Assembly: GCF_002005205.3 (NCBI RefSeq)
Contig: NZ_CP019701.2
Span: forward strand, 2,849,001-2,913,000
From: Rhizobium rhizogenes
GTDB taxonomy: Bacteria; Pseudomonadota; Alphaproteobacteria; Rhizobiales; Rhizobiaceae
Direction: 5' to 3'
Length of the DNA stretch: 64,000 nucleotides
Positions 27,099-35,618 of the stretch are shown piece by piece. The stretch's first letter is position 1. The number at the start of each line of letters is the position of its first letter. The notes beneath the pieces were generated by a model. The model was not told the origin of the DNA, did not search any database, and saw only the letters and a program-made list of their open reading frames with translations. The translations under genes and the position numbers were made by a program.

Positions 27099-28595
27099 TT
27101 ATTTCATCGTCGGCATGACGAATTCGGCACCCGACTTGATGCCGGACGGCCAGCGCGAGGTGATCGTCTTGGTCTTTGTCCAGAACTTGATCGAATCCGT
27201 GCCGTGCTGGTTGAGGTCACCGAAGCTGGAAGCCTTCCAGCCGCCGAAGGAGTGGTAGGCAAGCGGAACCGGGATCGGAACATTGACGCCGATCATGCCG
27301 ATATTGACGCGGCTGGCGAAATCGCGGGCCGCATCGCCGTCACGGGTATAGATCGCGACGCCGTTGCCGTATTCGTGCTTCATCGGCAGTTCGAGCGCGT
27401 CCTCGTAGTTCTTGGCGCGAACGACCGACAGAACCGGTCCGAAGATCTCCGTCTTGTAGATGTCCATATCGGGGGTGACGTGGTCGAACAGGCAACCGCC
27501 GACGAAATAGCCGTCTTCATAGCCCTGAAGCTTGAAGTCGCGGCCATCAACCAGAAGCTTCGCGCCCTGTGCGACACCGCTGTCGATCAGGCCCTTGACG
27601 CGCGTCTGCGCTTCCTTGGTGACGAGCGGGCCCATATCGGCCTTGTCGTCGGTATAGGGGCCGATCTTCAGTGCCTCGATCTGCGGGATAAGCTTTTCAA
27701 CGAGACGGTTGGCCGTCTCTTCGCCAACCGGAACCGCAACCGAAACCGCCATGCAGCGCTCGCCGGCCGAGCCGTAACCTGCGCCCATCAATGCGTTCAC
27801 GGCCTGGTCGAGATCGGCATCCGGCATGATGATCATGTGGTTCTTCGCGCCGCCGAAGCACTGCGCGCGCTTGCCGTTCATGGCAGCGGTGCCGTAGACA
27901 TAGCGGGCGATCGGTGTCGAGCCAACGAAGGAAACCGCGCCGATATCGGGATCGGTCAGGATGGCGTCGACAGCGCCCTTGTCGCCGTTGACGACGTTGA
28001 GGATGCCCGCCGGAAGACCGGCCTCGATCATCAGTTCGGCAAGGCGGATCGGCAGCGACGGGTCGCGCTCGGAAGGCTTGAGGATGAAGGCGTTGCCGCA
28101 GGCGATTGCCGGGGCGAACATCCACATCGGGATCATGCCGGGGAAGTTGAACGGGGTGATGCCCGCGCCGATGCCAACCGGCTGGCGGATCGAATACATG
28201 TCGATGGCCGGGCCGGCGCCCTCGGTGAATTCGCCCTTCTGCAGATGCGGAATGCCGCAGACGAACTCGCAGACCTCAAGGCCGCGAACGATGTCGCCCT
28301 TGGAATCCTCGACGGTCTTGCCGTGCTCGCTGGATAGCAGCACCGCCAGCTCGTTGATATCGCGGTTCAGAAGTTCGACGAACTTGAAGAAGACGCGGGC
28401 GCGGCGCTGCGGGTTGGTGGCGGCCCATTTCGGCTGCGCAGCCTTGGCGCTTTCAACGGCGGCGCGCAGTTCGGCGTCGCTCGCAAGCGCAACGGTTGCC
28501 TGAACTTCGCCCGTGGCGGGATTGTAGACATTCGATGTGCGGCCGCTGGTGCCAGGCACATGCTTGCCGTTAATGAAATGACCGATTTCCTTCAT
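27099..28595 (-). CDS. mmsA: CoA-acylating methylmalonate-semialdehyde dehydrogenase
   Basis: MmsA oxidises methylmalonate or malonate semialdehyde with NAD and CoA in valine and inositol catabolism. The 498-residue aldehyde dehydrogenase has NAD-binding ITPFNFPGMIPMWMFAPAIA, KPSERDP, FVGSTPIARYVY, and the catalytic cysteine in GSAGERCMAVSVAV, a variant specific to MmsA. The C-terminus IKFWTKTKTITSRWP is typical. It is divergent from a LysR regulator, with inverted TTGCACAA sites between, and is followed by a strong terminator, so it is a single-gene unit. Confidence 0.95.
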   Translation of the reverse strand: MKEIGHFINGKHVPGTSGRTSNVYNPATGEVQATVALASDAELRAAVESAKAAQPKWAATNPQRRARVFFKFVELLNRDINELAVLLSSEHGKTVEDSKGDIVRGLEVCEFVCGIPHLQKGEFTEGAGPAIDMYSIRQPVGIGAGITPFNFPGMIPMWMFAPAIACGNAFILKPSERDPSLPIRLAELMIEAGLPAGILNVVNGDKGAVDAILTDPDIGAVSFVGSTPIARYVYGTAAMNGKRAQCFGGAKNHMIIMPDADLDQAVNALMGAGYGSAGERCMAVSVAVPVGEETANRLVEKLIPQIEALKIGPYTDDKADMGPLVTKEAQTRVKGLIDSGVAQGAKLLVDGRDFKLQGYEDGYFVGGCLFDHVTPDMDIYKTEIFGPVLSVVRAKNYEDALELPMKHEYGNGVAIYTRDGDAARDFASRVNIGMIGVNVPIPVPLAYHSFGGWKASSFGDLNQHGTDSIKFWTKTKTITSRWPSGIKSGAEFVMPTMK

Positions 28596-28638
28596 GGGTT
28601 TTCCTCCAGATTATGATGGCGCAGCATTACCTTTCGAT

Positions 28639-28679
28639 TTGCACAAATCAATCGCCTGAAATAAGCATCCATTGTGCAA
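28639..28679. promoter_or_regulatory. Paired inverted sites between mmsA and its LysR regulator
   Basis: TTGCACAA (28639-28646) and its exact complement TTGTGCAA (28672-28679) are 33 bp apart in the 106-nt divergent region. LysR proteins usually bind a dyad plus an activation site, so these are the best operator candidates. Confidence 0.45.
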
Positions 28680-28701
28680 AAATAGACATAAGGAGGGGCC
28701 G

Positions 28702-29583
28702 ATGAACTGGGATGATGTGCGTTTGTTCCTAAGCGTCGCGCGAAGCGGCCAGTTTCTGTCGGCGGCCAGGAAGCTTGGTGTCAACCATGCTACCCTCAGC
28801 CGGCGGATTTCCGCCCTGGAAGCGGCGATCGGCACGCAGCTCTTCCTGCGAAGCACCAATGGCTGCGAGCTGACGGAGGAGGGCCAGCGCCTTCTTGCCG
28901 GGGCCGAACGCATGGAAACTGAAATGCTGAATGCCCAGGCAAATCTTGGCCGCGTCGATACGGTGGTGGCGGGAACGGTGCGCATCGGTGCGCCGGATGG
29001 TCTTGGTGTATCCTTCCTCGCGCCACGGCTCGGCCGGCTGACGGCGCGGTATCCCGACCTGAAAATCCAGCTCGTGCCGGTGCCGCGTTCTTTCTCCCTG
29101 TCGCAGCGCGAGGCCGATATCGCCATCACCATCGAAAGGCCGGAGCAGGGCCGCCTGATGTTTTCGAAACTGACCGATTATTCGCTGGGTCTATATGCCT
29201 CTGCGGATTATCTGGCCGAATATGGAACGCCGGCCGATGTCGAAGCGCTGAAGCGCCACCGCCGCATCGGTTATGTGGAAGACCTGATCTTTTCACCGTC
29301 GCTCAACTATACCGGCGAGATCATGCGCGACTGGGATGCCGCCTTCGAAATCTCCAGCGCCACGGGCCAGACAGAGGCGGTGCGCTCGGGCGCAGGCATT
29401 GGCATCCTGCATAATTACATCGCCGGGCAATATGCCGAGCTTCGGCGGATCATGCCGCATCTCAGCATAAACCGGTCCTACTGGACGGCCTATCACGAGT
29501 CCGCCCGACAACTGGTCCGCGTCCGTACCGTGGTCGATTTTCTGCAGGAACTCGTTGCCGAAGAAAGGCGAATTTTCACCTGA
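28702..29583 (+). CDS. LysR-family transcriptional regulator (probable MmsA regulator)
   Basis: The 293-residue protein has the LysR helix-turn-helix at residues 4-63 (WDDVRLFLSVARSGQFLSAA then ARKLGVNHATLSRRI), followed by a substrate-binding-type effector domain. ATG 28702 follows AAGGAGGGG. It is transcribed away from mmsA, and such divergent pairs usually mean the regulator controls its neighbour. The effector, perhaps a valine or inositol catabolite, is not visible in the sequence. Confidence 0.88.
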   Translation: MNWDDVRLFLSVARSGQFLSAARKLGVNHATLSRRISALEAAIGTQLFLRSTNGCELTEEGQRLLAGAERMETEMLNAQANLGRVDTVVAGTVRIGAPDGLGVSFLAPRLGRLTARYPDLKIQLVPVPRSFSLSQREADIAITIERPEQGRLMFSKLTDYSLGLYASADYLAEYGTPADVEALKRHRRIGYVEDLIFSPSLNYTGEIMRDWDAAFEISSATGQTEAVRSGAGIGILHNYIAGQYAELRRIMPHLSINRSYWTAYHESARQLVRVRTVVDFLQELVAEERRIFT

Positions 29584-29699
29584 TATCCGACGGTCCGGCT
29601 ATTAGTAATATTAATTGCGCGAGACGGCTGCTTCCGGGCTTGACAAAGGGCTGCTGGCTGGACGACCAATGCAGCCATTGGGAGAAATCGGAACCTGAC

Positions 29700-30626
29700 A
29701 TGTCGACTATGATAAAAAAGCTTTCGCCGACCGGCCTCGGCGTGGCCGTCATGCTGCTTGGAATGCTGCTTTTCGCATTGAACGACGCCATGGGCAAATG
29801 GCTGGTATCGACCTATAGCCAGGGTCAGGTCATTCTCATCCGAAGTGCGGCAGCGCTTGTCATTCTCGTTCCGATCGTCTGGAGAGCCGGCCTTTCCGGC
29901 CTCGTGAATATCGAGCGGCCTGGCCTTCAGGTGGCGCGCGTGTTCTTTTCCACGGCGGAGCTCTTCTGTTTCTATTTCGCCGTGGCCGCCCTGCCGCTGG
30001 CCGATGTCATGACCTATTGGCTTGCCGCTCCGATTTACGTGGCGGCGCTCTCGCCGTTTCTGCTCGGGGAAAAGGTCGGCTGGCGCCGCTGGACGGCCAT
30101 CGCCATCGGTTTTGTCGGCGTTCTCATCGCGCTCAAACCCAGTTCGGCAAGCCTCACCTCCGCGGCACTCTTTTCCATTCTCGGCAGCGCCGCCTTCGCT
30201 TTCATGATGTTGTCCGGCCGCCAGCTGCGCAATACGCCGGATACGGTGCTTGCCTTCTGGCAGATCATCGGAGCGGCGCTTGCTGGCATCGTTGCGGTGT
30301 TTCTTGCGCCATCGGGCTGGTTGCCGGTGCAGTCCGGTTTCGATCTTGCCTTCCTCGGCCTACTCGGCGTGGTCGCCATGGCCGCGCATGTGCTGGTCAA
30401 CCGGGCGCTTAAACTGGCCGATGCGGCCACCGTCGCGCCGTTGCAATATACCTTGCTGCTCTGGGCGGTGATTTTCGGCTGGCTGTTCTTCGGCGATGTG
30501 CCGCAGACGAGCATCGTCGTCGGCGCGGGTCTGATCGTTCTGTCCGGCCTCTATATTTTCTTCCGTGAAAATACGCTCAAACGCCGCCGCGAAACTGCCG
30601 AAGGACTGGCCGCGGAGCAGGTCTGA
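29700..30626 (+). CDS. EamA/DMT-superfamily transporter
   Basis: A 308-residue protein with ten predicted helices in two EamA halves. The first begins GVAVMLLGMLLFALNDAMGKW and the second FSILGSAAFAFMMLSGRQL. It ends with a positively charged tail (ENTLKRRRETAEGLAAEQV). Members export amino acids, metabolites or drugs, but the substrate cannot be read from sequence. ATG 29700 is chosen; ATG 29709 is close behind. It stands 116 nt after the LysR gene on the same strand and may or may not share its transcript. Confidence 0.82.
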   Translation: MSTMIKKLSPTGLGVAVMLLGMLLFALNDAMGKWLVSTYSQGQVILIRSAAALVILVPIVWRAGLSGLVNIERPGLQVARVFFSTAELFCFYFAVAALPLADVMTYWLAAPIYVAALSPFLLGEKVGWRRWTAIAIGFVGVLIALKPSSASLTSAALFSILGSAAFAFMMLSGRQLRNTPDTVLAFWQIIGAALAGIVAVFLAPSGWLPVQSGFDLAFLGLLGVVAMAAHVLVNRALKLADAATVAPLQYTLLLWAVIFGWLFFGDVPQTSIVVGAGLIVLSGLYIFFRENTLKRRRETAEGLAAEQV

Positions 30627-30650
30627 TCCTGCTTTGGCCGCCGCCGACAC

Positions 30651-30815
30651 GATCACGGGACTTGACGACGGCGTGATCTTCGGGAAGTAAGAGAGGGCCC
30701 TGCGATGATTTGTCTCGCAAGGGCAGAGGAAACAAAGGTGCCGGGCCCCTCTGGCGAGAGTTTTACGGCGCTCTCGTGATGTCGGTACCGCCTGCAAAAA
30801 TTGGCCGGCGGATTA
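30651..30815 (+). ncRNA. Structured intergenic RNA, candidate cis-regulatory leader of the DUF475 gene
   Basis: The 293-nt gap between the EamA gene and the DUF475 gene is rich in complementary segments. GATCACG/CGTGATC (30651-30657, 30672-30678) may end the upstream transcript. Then AGAGGGCCC (30692-30700) pairs with GGGCCC-C-CTCT (30743-30752). This encloses two small hairpins: TGCGA/TCGCA at 30701-30719 and GGCA/TGCC at 30722-30742. The result is a possible three-way junction. CGAGAG/CTCTCG (30755-30776) and CCGCC/GGCGG (30789-30811) follow. TerC-like genes often have metal-sensing leaders, but this one does not match the yybP-ykoY consensus by eye. Confidence 0.4.
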
Positions 30816-30919
30816 AAAACTATGAAAAACCTGAATGTGCTTCGCGCGCGTGCTTTCTGCGTGCGGCCTGACGCTCCGCGTCGGTCCGTGTATGCCCTCG
30901 TTATCGGAGGCGACCGGAC

Positions 30920-32026
30920 ATGAGCGCCGCCCAGAAAACCACGCTTTCCTACTTCAAGTGGGCTTTTATCGTCACCGTCGTCGGTCTGATCCTTGGCGGC
31001 TATCTTGGCTGGGAAATGACCGGAACGGTGGGCGGCACGGCGACGATCTTCTTTATCTGCGTCGTTCTTGCGGTGCTGGAAATCTCGCTCTCCTTCGACA
31101 ACGCCATCGTCAATGCCAATAAGCTCAAGGACATGACACCGGTCTGGCAGCACCGCTTCCTGACCTGGGGTATTCTCATCGCCGTTTTCGGCATGCGTAT
31201 CGTCTTCCCGCTGCTCATCGTCGTCGTGGCCGCCAATGTCGGCCCCTGGACGGCGATCGTCATGGCGGCGACGCAACCGGAACGTTATGCGGAAATCATG
31301 CGTGACGCCCATCTGCCGATCGCGGCTTTCGGCGGTACCTTCCTGATGATGGTCGGTCTCAACTTCTTCTTCGACCATGAAAAGGACGTGCACTGGGTGC
31401 GCTGGATCGAGGAAAAGGCAGCGGCCTATTCCTCCGTCAAGGGGATTGAAATCGCCTTTGTGCTTGTCGTCATGCTGATCTTTTCCCGCATCATCGGCGC
31501 GAGTGACAATCCGGAACTCGGTCCGGTCGCGGCCAACACCTTCTTCCATTCGGCGATCTGGGGTCTCTTGACCTTCCTGCTGGTGGAAGTTGTTGGCGGC
31601 ATTCTCGACCGCAGCCAGGAAATGCTGGAAGGCGCGGCGAAAGGCGGCTTCGGTGCGTTTCTCTACCTCGAAGTTCTTGATGCCAGCTTCTCCTTTGATG
31701 GCGTTATCGGCGCCTTCGCGCTGACGCAGAACCTGTTTATCATCGCCATCGGCCTCGGCATCGGCGCCATGTATGTGCGCTCGATGACGATCATGCTGGT
31801 GGAGAAGGGAACGCTTGCCGAATACCGTTATCTGGAACACGGCGCTTTTTATGCGATCCTGATCCTGTCGATCATCATGTATGTGCAGACCATGTTCCAT
31901 ATACCGGAGGTCATCACCGGCCTTGGTGGCGCGACCCTGATCGGCATTTCGCTCTGGTCATCGATCCGGCATAACCGGCAGCAAAGTGCCGGTGCCGCTG
32001 ATGCGGCGCGCGGTGCGGAAATCTGA
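30920..32026 (+). CDS. DUF475 family integral membrane protein (TerC/LysE-superfamily)
   Basis: A 368-residue protein with about nine to ten helices. Acidic intramembrane motifs LEISLSFDNAIVNANKL and LEVLDASFSFDGVIGAFALT occur in the two halves, as in the TerC-like superfamily, where they are likely cation-binding. Relatives export manganese or protect against tellurite; the substrate here is unknown. ATG 30920 is preceded by GGAGG with a 9-nt spacer. The long structured leader suggests RNA-level control. A perfect 10-bp terminator hairpin follows, so the gene is a single unit. Confidence 0.85.
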   Translation: MSAAQKTTLSYFKWAFIVTVVGLILGGYLGWEMTGTVGGTATIFFICVVLAVLEISLSFDNAIVNANKLKDMTPVWQHRFLTWGILIAVFGMRIVFPLLIVVVAANVGPWTAIVMAATQPERYAEIMRDAHLPIAAFGGTFLMMVGLNFFFDHEKDVHWVRWIEEKAAAYSSVKGIEIAFVLVVMLIFSRIIGASDNPELGPVAANTFFHSAIWGLLTFLLVEVVGGILDRSQEMLEGAAKGGFGAFLYLEVLDASFSFDGVIGAFALTQNLFIIAIGLGIGAMYVRSMTIMLVEKGTLAEYRYLEHGAFYAILILSIIMYVQTMFHIPEVITGLGGATLIGISLWSSIRHNRQQSAGAADAARGAEI

Positions 32027-32041
32027 TCCACTATGATCCCC

Positions 32042-32073
32042 GCCTTCCGCCGTTATGGCGGAAGGCAGTTTTT
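32042..32073 (+). terminator. Rho-independent terminator of the DUF475 gene
   Basis: GCCTTCCGCC and its exact complement GGCGGAAGGC form a 10-bp stem with loop GTTAT, followed by AGTTTTT. It lies 15 nt after the stop. Confidence 0.95.
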
Positions 32074-32390
32074 AAGCATTGAATTCCCGCTTGCTTATTT
32101 TTATTGCTGTTCCTTCGTTGCGGAAAAATTGGCCATAGTGCCGCGATGGTGTGGCAAGTATTTGTTTTACCTTGAATTTGTGCGCCGCAATAAAACTGGC
32201 ATGCTTCCTGCTTCTCCTGTCACAAGTCCAGAGGGGACGTTGGAAGCCCGGAAAACGGGTCAAAAAAACGCCGCCGCGCCGTTCGACCTGTCGGGTCCCA
32301 ACAGCGCGGCGGTTTGTTTGTGTGCATGGTTCTTGAGTTTTGCCTTCCGTTGAATGAAAACGGTAGGACAACGATTGGAGGGTTACCGGC
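32074..32390. other. 317-nt intergenic region without a supportable protein gene; contains a large hairpin
   Basis: The left half is AT-rich. At 32263-32320, CCGCCGCGC (32271-32279) and GCGCGGCGG (32304-32312) form a 9-bp GC stem, with an inner GACC/GGTC helix in the loop. On the minus strand the stem is followed by a run of seven T; on the plus strand by TTTGTTTG. It is therefore a two-way terminator candidate, although no annotated gene needs a minus-strand terminator here. A short transcript read on the minus strand is the simplest explanation. GGAGGG at 32377 belongs to the next gene. Confidence 0.5.
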
Positions 32391-32735
32391 TTGCCTGCAC
32401 AATTGTCACCCTCGGAGGCTCTGGGACTCTGGCATCGCGTTTCCATGACGCAGGTCATCGCCGATGCACCGGATTTGACCTTGCGCCAGACCGCCATCCT
32501 GCTGCAGATTTATCTCGTGCCGCCGCCGCACACCGTCCGGGGTCTTGCCGCGATGCTGGGCGTAACCAAGCCGGTCATCACCCGCGCACTTGACAGTCTC
32601 GGGGCGCTTGGGCTGGTCGACAGGGTGCGCGATGAGCGGGACAGGCGCAATGTCGTGATAAAACGTACCGTCGCAGGTGCGCTCTATCTGGAAAAATTTG
32701 GCGATCTGGTTATTGATCAGGCGCGTAAGATCTAA
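32391..32735 (+). CDS. Small MarR-family transcriptional regulator
   Basis: A 114-residue winged-helix protein containing DLTLRQTAILLQIYLVPPPH, then VRGLAAMLGVTKPVITRALDSL (recognition helix) and a basic wing DRVRDERDRRNVVIKRT. The start is TTG 32391: GGAGGG lies 8 nt upstream and no ATG fits. It is followed after 18 nt by an NlpC/P60 hydrolase gene, and the two are likely one operon, so the regulator may respond to the cell wall. The ligand is unknown. The DNA upstream is unusual (see the 32074-32390 entry). Confidence 0.85.
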   Translation: MPAQLSPSEALGLWHRVSMTQVIADAPDLTLRQTAILLQIYLVPPPHTVRGLAAMLGVTKPVITRALDSLGALGLVDRVRDERDRRNVVIKRTVAGALYLEKFGDLVIDQARKI

Positions 32736-32753
32736 CCTCAGGACGTGAAACCC

Positions 32754-33605
32754 ATGATGCTCGACCGCCGCCTGAATGTTTTCCGTTCCGATCTCGCCGA
32801 TGAAAAACTGCAGGGCGTGGTGCAGGCCGAACGTTTTGTCGGCGGCACTCCCGCGCAGATCGTGGCACCGGTGATCGGCCTGCGCCCGACGCCCGATATT
32901 ATCGCCGGCATCGACACCGAGCTGCTGTTTGGCGAAACGGTGCGCGTTTTCGATAGGGCAAACGGCTGGGCATGGGTGCAGGCGGATGCCGATGGTTACG
33001 CCGGTTATGTGCCGGAAACGGCCATCGGTGATGTCGTTGCCGCGACCCACCGCGTCATCGCGCCGCGCACCTTCCTTTATCCTTCGGCCGAGCTGCGCAA
33101 ACCGCCGGTGGCGGCGCTGTCGATGGGCAGCCTTGTCCGTATCGTCGGTGAGGCGGAAACTCGCGGCACCCGTTACCTGATGACCGACAAGGGCGAAGGC
33201 ATCATCGCCGGTCATTGCCAGACCGTCGATGCCGCTTGTGACGACGATTACGTCGCTGTCGCGTTACGTTTCATCGAGACGCCCTATCTGTGGGGCGGAC
33301 GCTCGGGTTTCGGCATCGATTGTTCCGGCCTCGTCCAGCTTTCCATGGCGATGACCGGTAGGCGGGTTCTTCGCGATACCGACATGCAGGTGAAGTCGCT
33401 CGGTGTGGAAATAGAGCGTGACGAATTGCGCCGCGGCGATCTCGTCTTCTGGAAAGGCCATGTCGGCCTCATGGAGAACGAAGAAACCCTGCTGCATGCC
33501 AATGGTCATACGATGAATGTCGCACGCGAGAATCTCGATGCGGCCATCGAGCGTATCGGCTGGCTTTATGAAAAGCCGACGGCGTTTCGCCGCCTGGAGG
33601 GCTGA
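32754..33605 (+). CDS. NlpC/P60-family cell-wall cysteine hydrolase
   Basis: The 283-residue protein has an N-terminal SH3-like region (about residues 25-150, with GWAWVQADADGYAGYVPE) and a C-terminal NlpC/P60 domain. The catalytic Cys is in GFGIDCSGLVQLSM and the His in WKGHVGLM, with Trp-Gly-Gly (TPYLWGGRSGF) just before. Such enzymes cleave gamma-D-Glu-DAP bonds in peptidoglycan or recycled muropeptides. No signal peptide is visible, so it may act in the cytoplasm on imported muropeptides, as do YkfC-like enzymes. ATG 32754 is chosen because AGGA is 10 nt upstream; a GTG at 32745 is poorly spaced. Confidence 0.88.
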   Translation: MMLDRRLNVFRSDLADEKLQGVVQAERFVGGTPAQIVAPVIGLRPTPDIIAGIDTELLFGETVRVFDRANGWAWVQADADGYAGYVPETAIGDVVAATHRVIAPRTFLYPSAELRKPPVAALSMGSLVRIVGEAETRGTRYLMTDKGEGIIAGHCQTVDAACDDDYVAVALRFIETPYLWGGRSGFGIDCSGLVQLSMAMTGRRVLRDTDMQVKSLGVEIERDELRRGDLVFWKGHVGLMENEETLLHANGHTMNVARENLDAAIERIGWLYEKPTAFRRLEG

Positions 33606-33700
33606 GAAGGCGGCTTTCACGAAATTGTGCCCGCCCCGCCCTTTGTAGGAAGAGCGCCGACGGCCTACATCCCATGGATAAAAGCACGGGACAGGCATCG

Positions 33701-34060
33701 ATGAAGACAAGAACAGCGACACGATTGGCTGCCATCCTCGCGGCGGTTATGGCGAGCGGCGCGGCAGAGGCGCAGACGGTTTTCCAGAATGGTTTCGCCC
33801 CGGCGCCTGACGCCTATGCGAATCTGCCCGGCGTCAAGGATCCGCGAACGCTGCAACCCAAGGTCCGTTACACCTGCCATAGCGCGCTTGGCGTTACCGG
33901 ATATTCCCGAGGTCCCTACCGGGATGTTTTCGGCAGCCGGGGCCTTCCCATGCAGGGCTACCGCTGTACGGATGAAAACGGCATTTCCAGCTTCGGCGGC
34001 AGGAATCCGGTCTCGAAGGACTGGTATCCCGGCATCAATCCCGTTGACCCGACCTTCTGA
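33701..34060 (+). CDS. Small secreted protein of unknown function
   Basis: A 119-residue product with a clear signal peptide (MKTRTATRLAAILAAVMASG, cleavage near AEA-QT). The mature part is about 93 residues, contains two cysteines (YTCHSALG and GYRCTDENG) that could form a disulfide, and ends GINPVDPTF. I do not recognise a domain. ATG 33701 fits the signal peptide; an upstream ATG at 33674 adds nine polar residues. A hairpin (AGCAACG/CGTTGCT, 34126-34156) follows and may end the transcript. Confidence 0.65.
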   Translation: MKTRTATRLAAILAAVMASGAAEAQTVFQNGFAPAPDAYANLPGVKDPRTLQPKVRYTCHSALGVTGYSRGPYRDVFGSRGLPMQGYRCTDENGISSFGGRNPVSKDWYPGINPVDPTF

Positions 34061-34270
34061 GGCGACATGGTTTAAGGCGACGGGCCGAAAACTTCAGACG
34101 GCGTTCGGAAAATCGATGCGCAAGCAGCAACGGAAGGCATTTGCCCTTTCGTTGCTCTGGACTTGTTGTCGCTTTTTCAGATAAATCTTCGGCATGACAG
34201 GTTGGTACCTGCACGCGTGCGGAGTGACATCGGCTATTTTGACCTTTGGCCGATATTGGGGAATGCGAGT

Positions 34271-35575
34271 ATGACGAAGACCGATATAGCCACCCGTGTC
34301 CACAATCATACCTGGAAACTCGATCCGATTGTGCGCAGCCTGATCGATACGGATTTCTACAAGCTGTTGATGTTGCAGATGATCTGGAAGCTCTATCCGG
34401 AAGTCGACGCGACATTTTCCTTGATCAATCGCACAAAGACGGTGCGGCTGGCGGAAGAGATCGACGAGATGGAATTGCGTGAGCAGCTCGATCACGCGCG
34501 CACCCTGCGTCTCTCCAAAAAAGAAAACATCTGGCTTGCGGGTAACACGTTTTACGGCCGCTCGCAGATTTTCGAGCCGGAATTCCTGTCCTGGCTTTCG
34601 AGCTATCAATTGCCGGAATACGAGCTTTTCAAGCGCGACGGGCAATATGAACTGAATTTCCATGGCCGCTGGATGGATACGACGCTCTGGGAGATTCCCG
34701 CGCTGGCGATCATCAACGAACTCCGCTCGCGTAGCGCCATGCGTTCTCTCGGTTATTTCACGCTGGATGTCCTTTATGCCCGCGCCAAGGCCAAGATGTG
34801 GGAAAAGGTCGAGCGGCTGCGGGAACTGCCGGGCTTGCGCATTTCCGATTTCGGCACCCGCCGCCGCCACAGCTTCCTGTGGCAGCGCTGGTGCGTCGAG
34901 GCACTGAAGGAAGGCATCGGCCCTGCTTTCACCGGCACGAGCAATGTCCTGCTCGCCATGGATTCCGATCTCGAAGCTGTCGGTACCAACGCGCATGAGC
35001 TGCCGATGGTGGTTGCGGCACTTGCCCAAACGAACGAGGAACTGGCGGCAGCGCCCTATCAGGTTCTGAAGGATTGGAACCGGCTTTATGGCGGCAACCT
35101 GCTGATCGTATTGCCCGATGCCTTTGGCACGGCAGCGTTTCTGCGCAACGCGCCGGAATGGGTGGCGGACTGGACGGGCTTTCGCCCCGACAGCGCGCCG
35201 CCGATCGAAGGCGGGGAAAAGATCATCGAGTGGTGGCAGAAGATGGGCCGCGATCCTCGCAAGAAGATGCTGATCTTCTCCGACGGTCTCGATGTCGATG
35301 CCATTATCGACACCTACCGGCATTTTGAAGGCCGGGTGCGCATGAGCTTCGGCTGGGGCACCAATCTGACCAATGATTTTGCCGGCTGCGCGCCGAAAAC
35401 CATTGCCAGCCTCAAGCCGATCTCCATCGTCTGCAAGGTCAGCGATGCCAATGGTCGGCCGGCGGTGAAGCTCTCGGACAATCCGCAAAAAGCGACGGGC
35501 GAACCGGCTGAAGTGGAGCGTTACCTGAAGTTCTTCGGCGAGGAAGACCACAAGGAACAGAAGGTTCTGGTTTAA
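34271..35575 (+). CDS. pncB: Nicotinate phosphoribosyltransferase
   Basis: PncB joins nicotinate and PRPP with ATP hydrolysis in the NAD salvage pathway. The 434-residue protein contains [14 protein letters not shown] near the N-terminus and the phospho-acceptor His242 in [11 protein letters not shown]. It also has [14 protein letters not shown] and [11 protein letters not shown], all conserved in the bacterial enzyme. ATG 34271 fits family length; longer frames do not. The 210-nt upstream gap holds a weak dyad (ATCGGC at 34229, GCCGAT at 34249), which may be a regulatory site. It converges on pepB. Confidence 0.95.
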   Translation: MTKTDIATRVHNHTWKLDPIVRSLIDTDFYKLLMLQMIWKLYPEVDATFSLINRTKTVRLAEEIDEMELREQLDHARTLRLSKKENIWLAGNTFYGRSQIFEPEFLSWLSSYQLPEYELFKRDGQYELNFHGRWMDTTLWEIPALAIINELRSRSAMRSLGYFTLDVLYARAKAKMWEKVERLRELPGLRISDFGTRRRHSFLWQRWCVEALKEGIGPAFTGTSNVLLAMDSDLEAVGTNAHELPMVVAALAQTNEELAAAPYQVLKDWNRLYGGNLLIVLPDAFGTAAFLRNAPEWVADWTGFRPDSAPPIEGGEKIIEWWQKMGRDPRKKMLIFSDGLDVDAIIDTYRHFEGRVRMSFGWGTNLTNDFAGCAPKTIASLKPISIVCKVSDANGRPAVKLSDNPQKATGEPAEVERYLKFFGEEDHKEQKVLV

Positions 35576-35582
35576 TCGAGAC

Positions 35583-35609
35583 CGGGCGCTCCGGTTAACG
35601 AAGCGCCCG
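35583..35609. terminator. Hairpin between convergent pncB and pepB
   Basis: CGGGCGCT and AGCGCCCG make a perfect 8-bp stem with an 11-nt loop, 8 nt after the pncB stop and 10 nt from the pepB stop. There is no T-run on either side, so it may be a rho-assisted or two-way stop. Confidence 0.4.
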
Positions 35610-35618
35610 TGGAAGTGA

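Noticed and set aside
26883..28337. Long open frame on the plus strand opposite mmsA (484 codons)
   Set aside because: It is a GC-rich shadow of mmsA: no ribosome site, no recognisable domain, and it runs through the mmsA terminator.
30680..30800. Manganese riboswitch (yybP-ykoY) before the DUF475 gene
   Set aside because: The conserved GGGGAGUA and AAGACC-type loops are not visible. Only generic stem potential is present, so I report an unclassified structured leader.
32201..32353. Small plus-strand ORF before the MarR gene
   Set aside because: No ribosome site, and it crosses the GC-rich hairpin. Its translation has no recognisable pattern.
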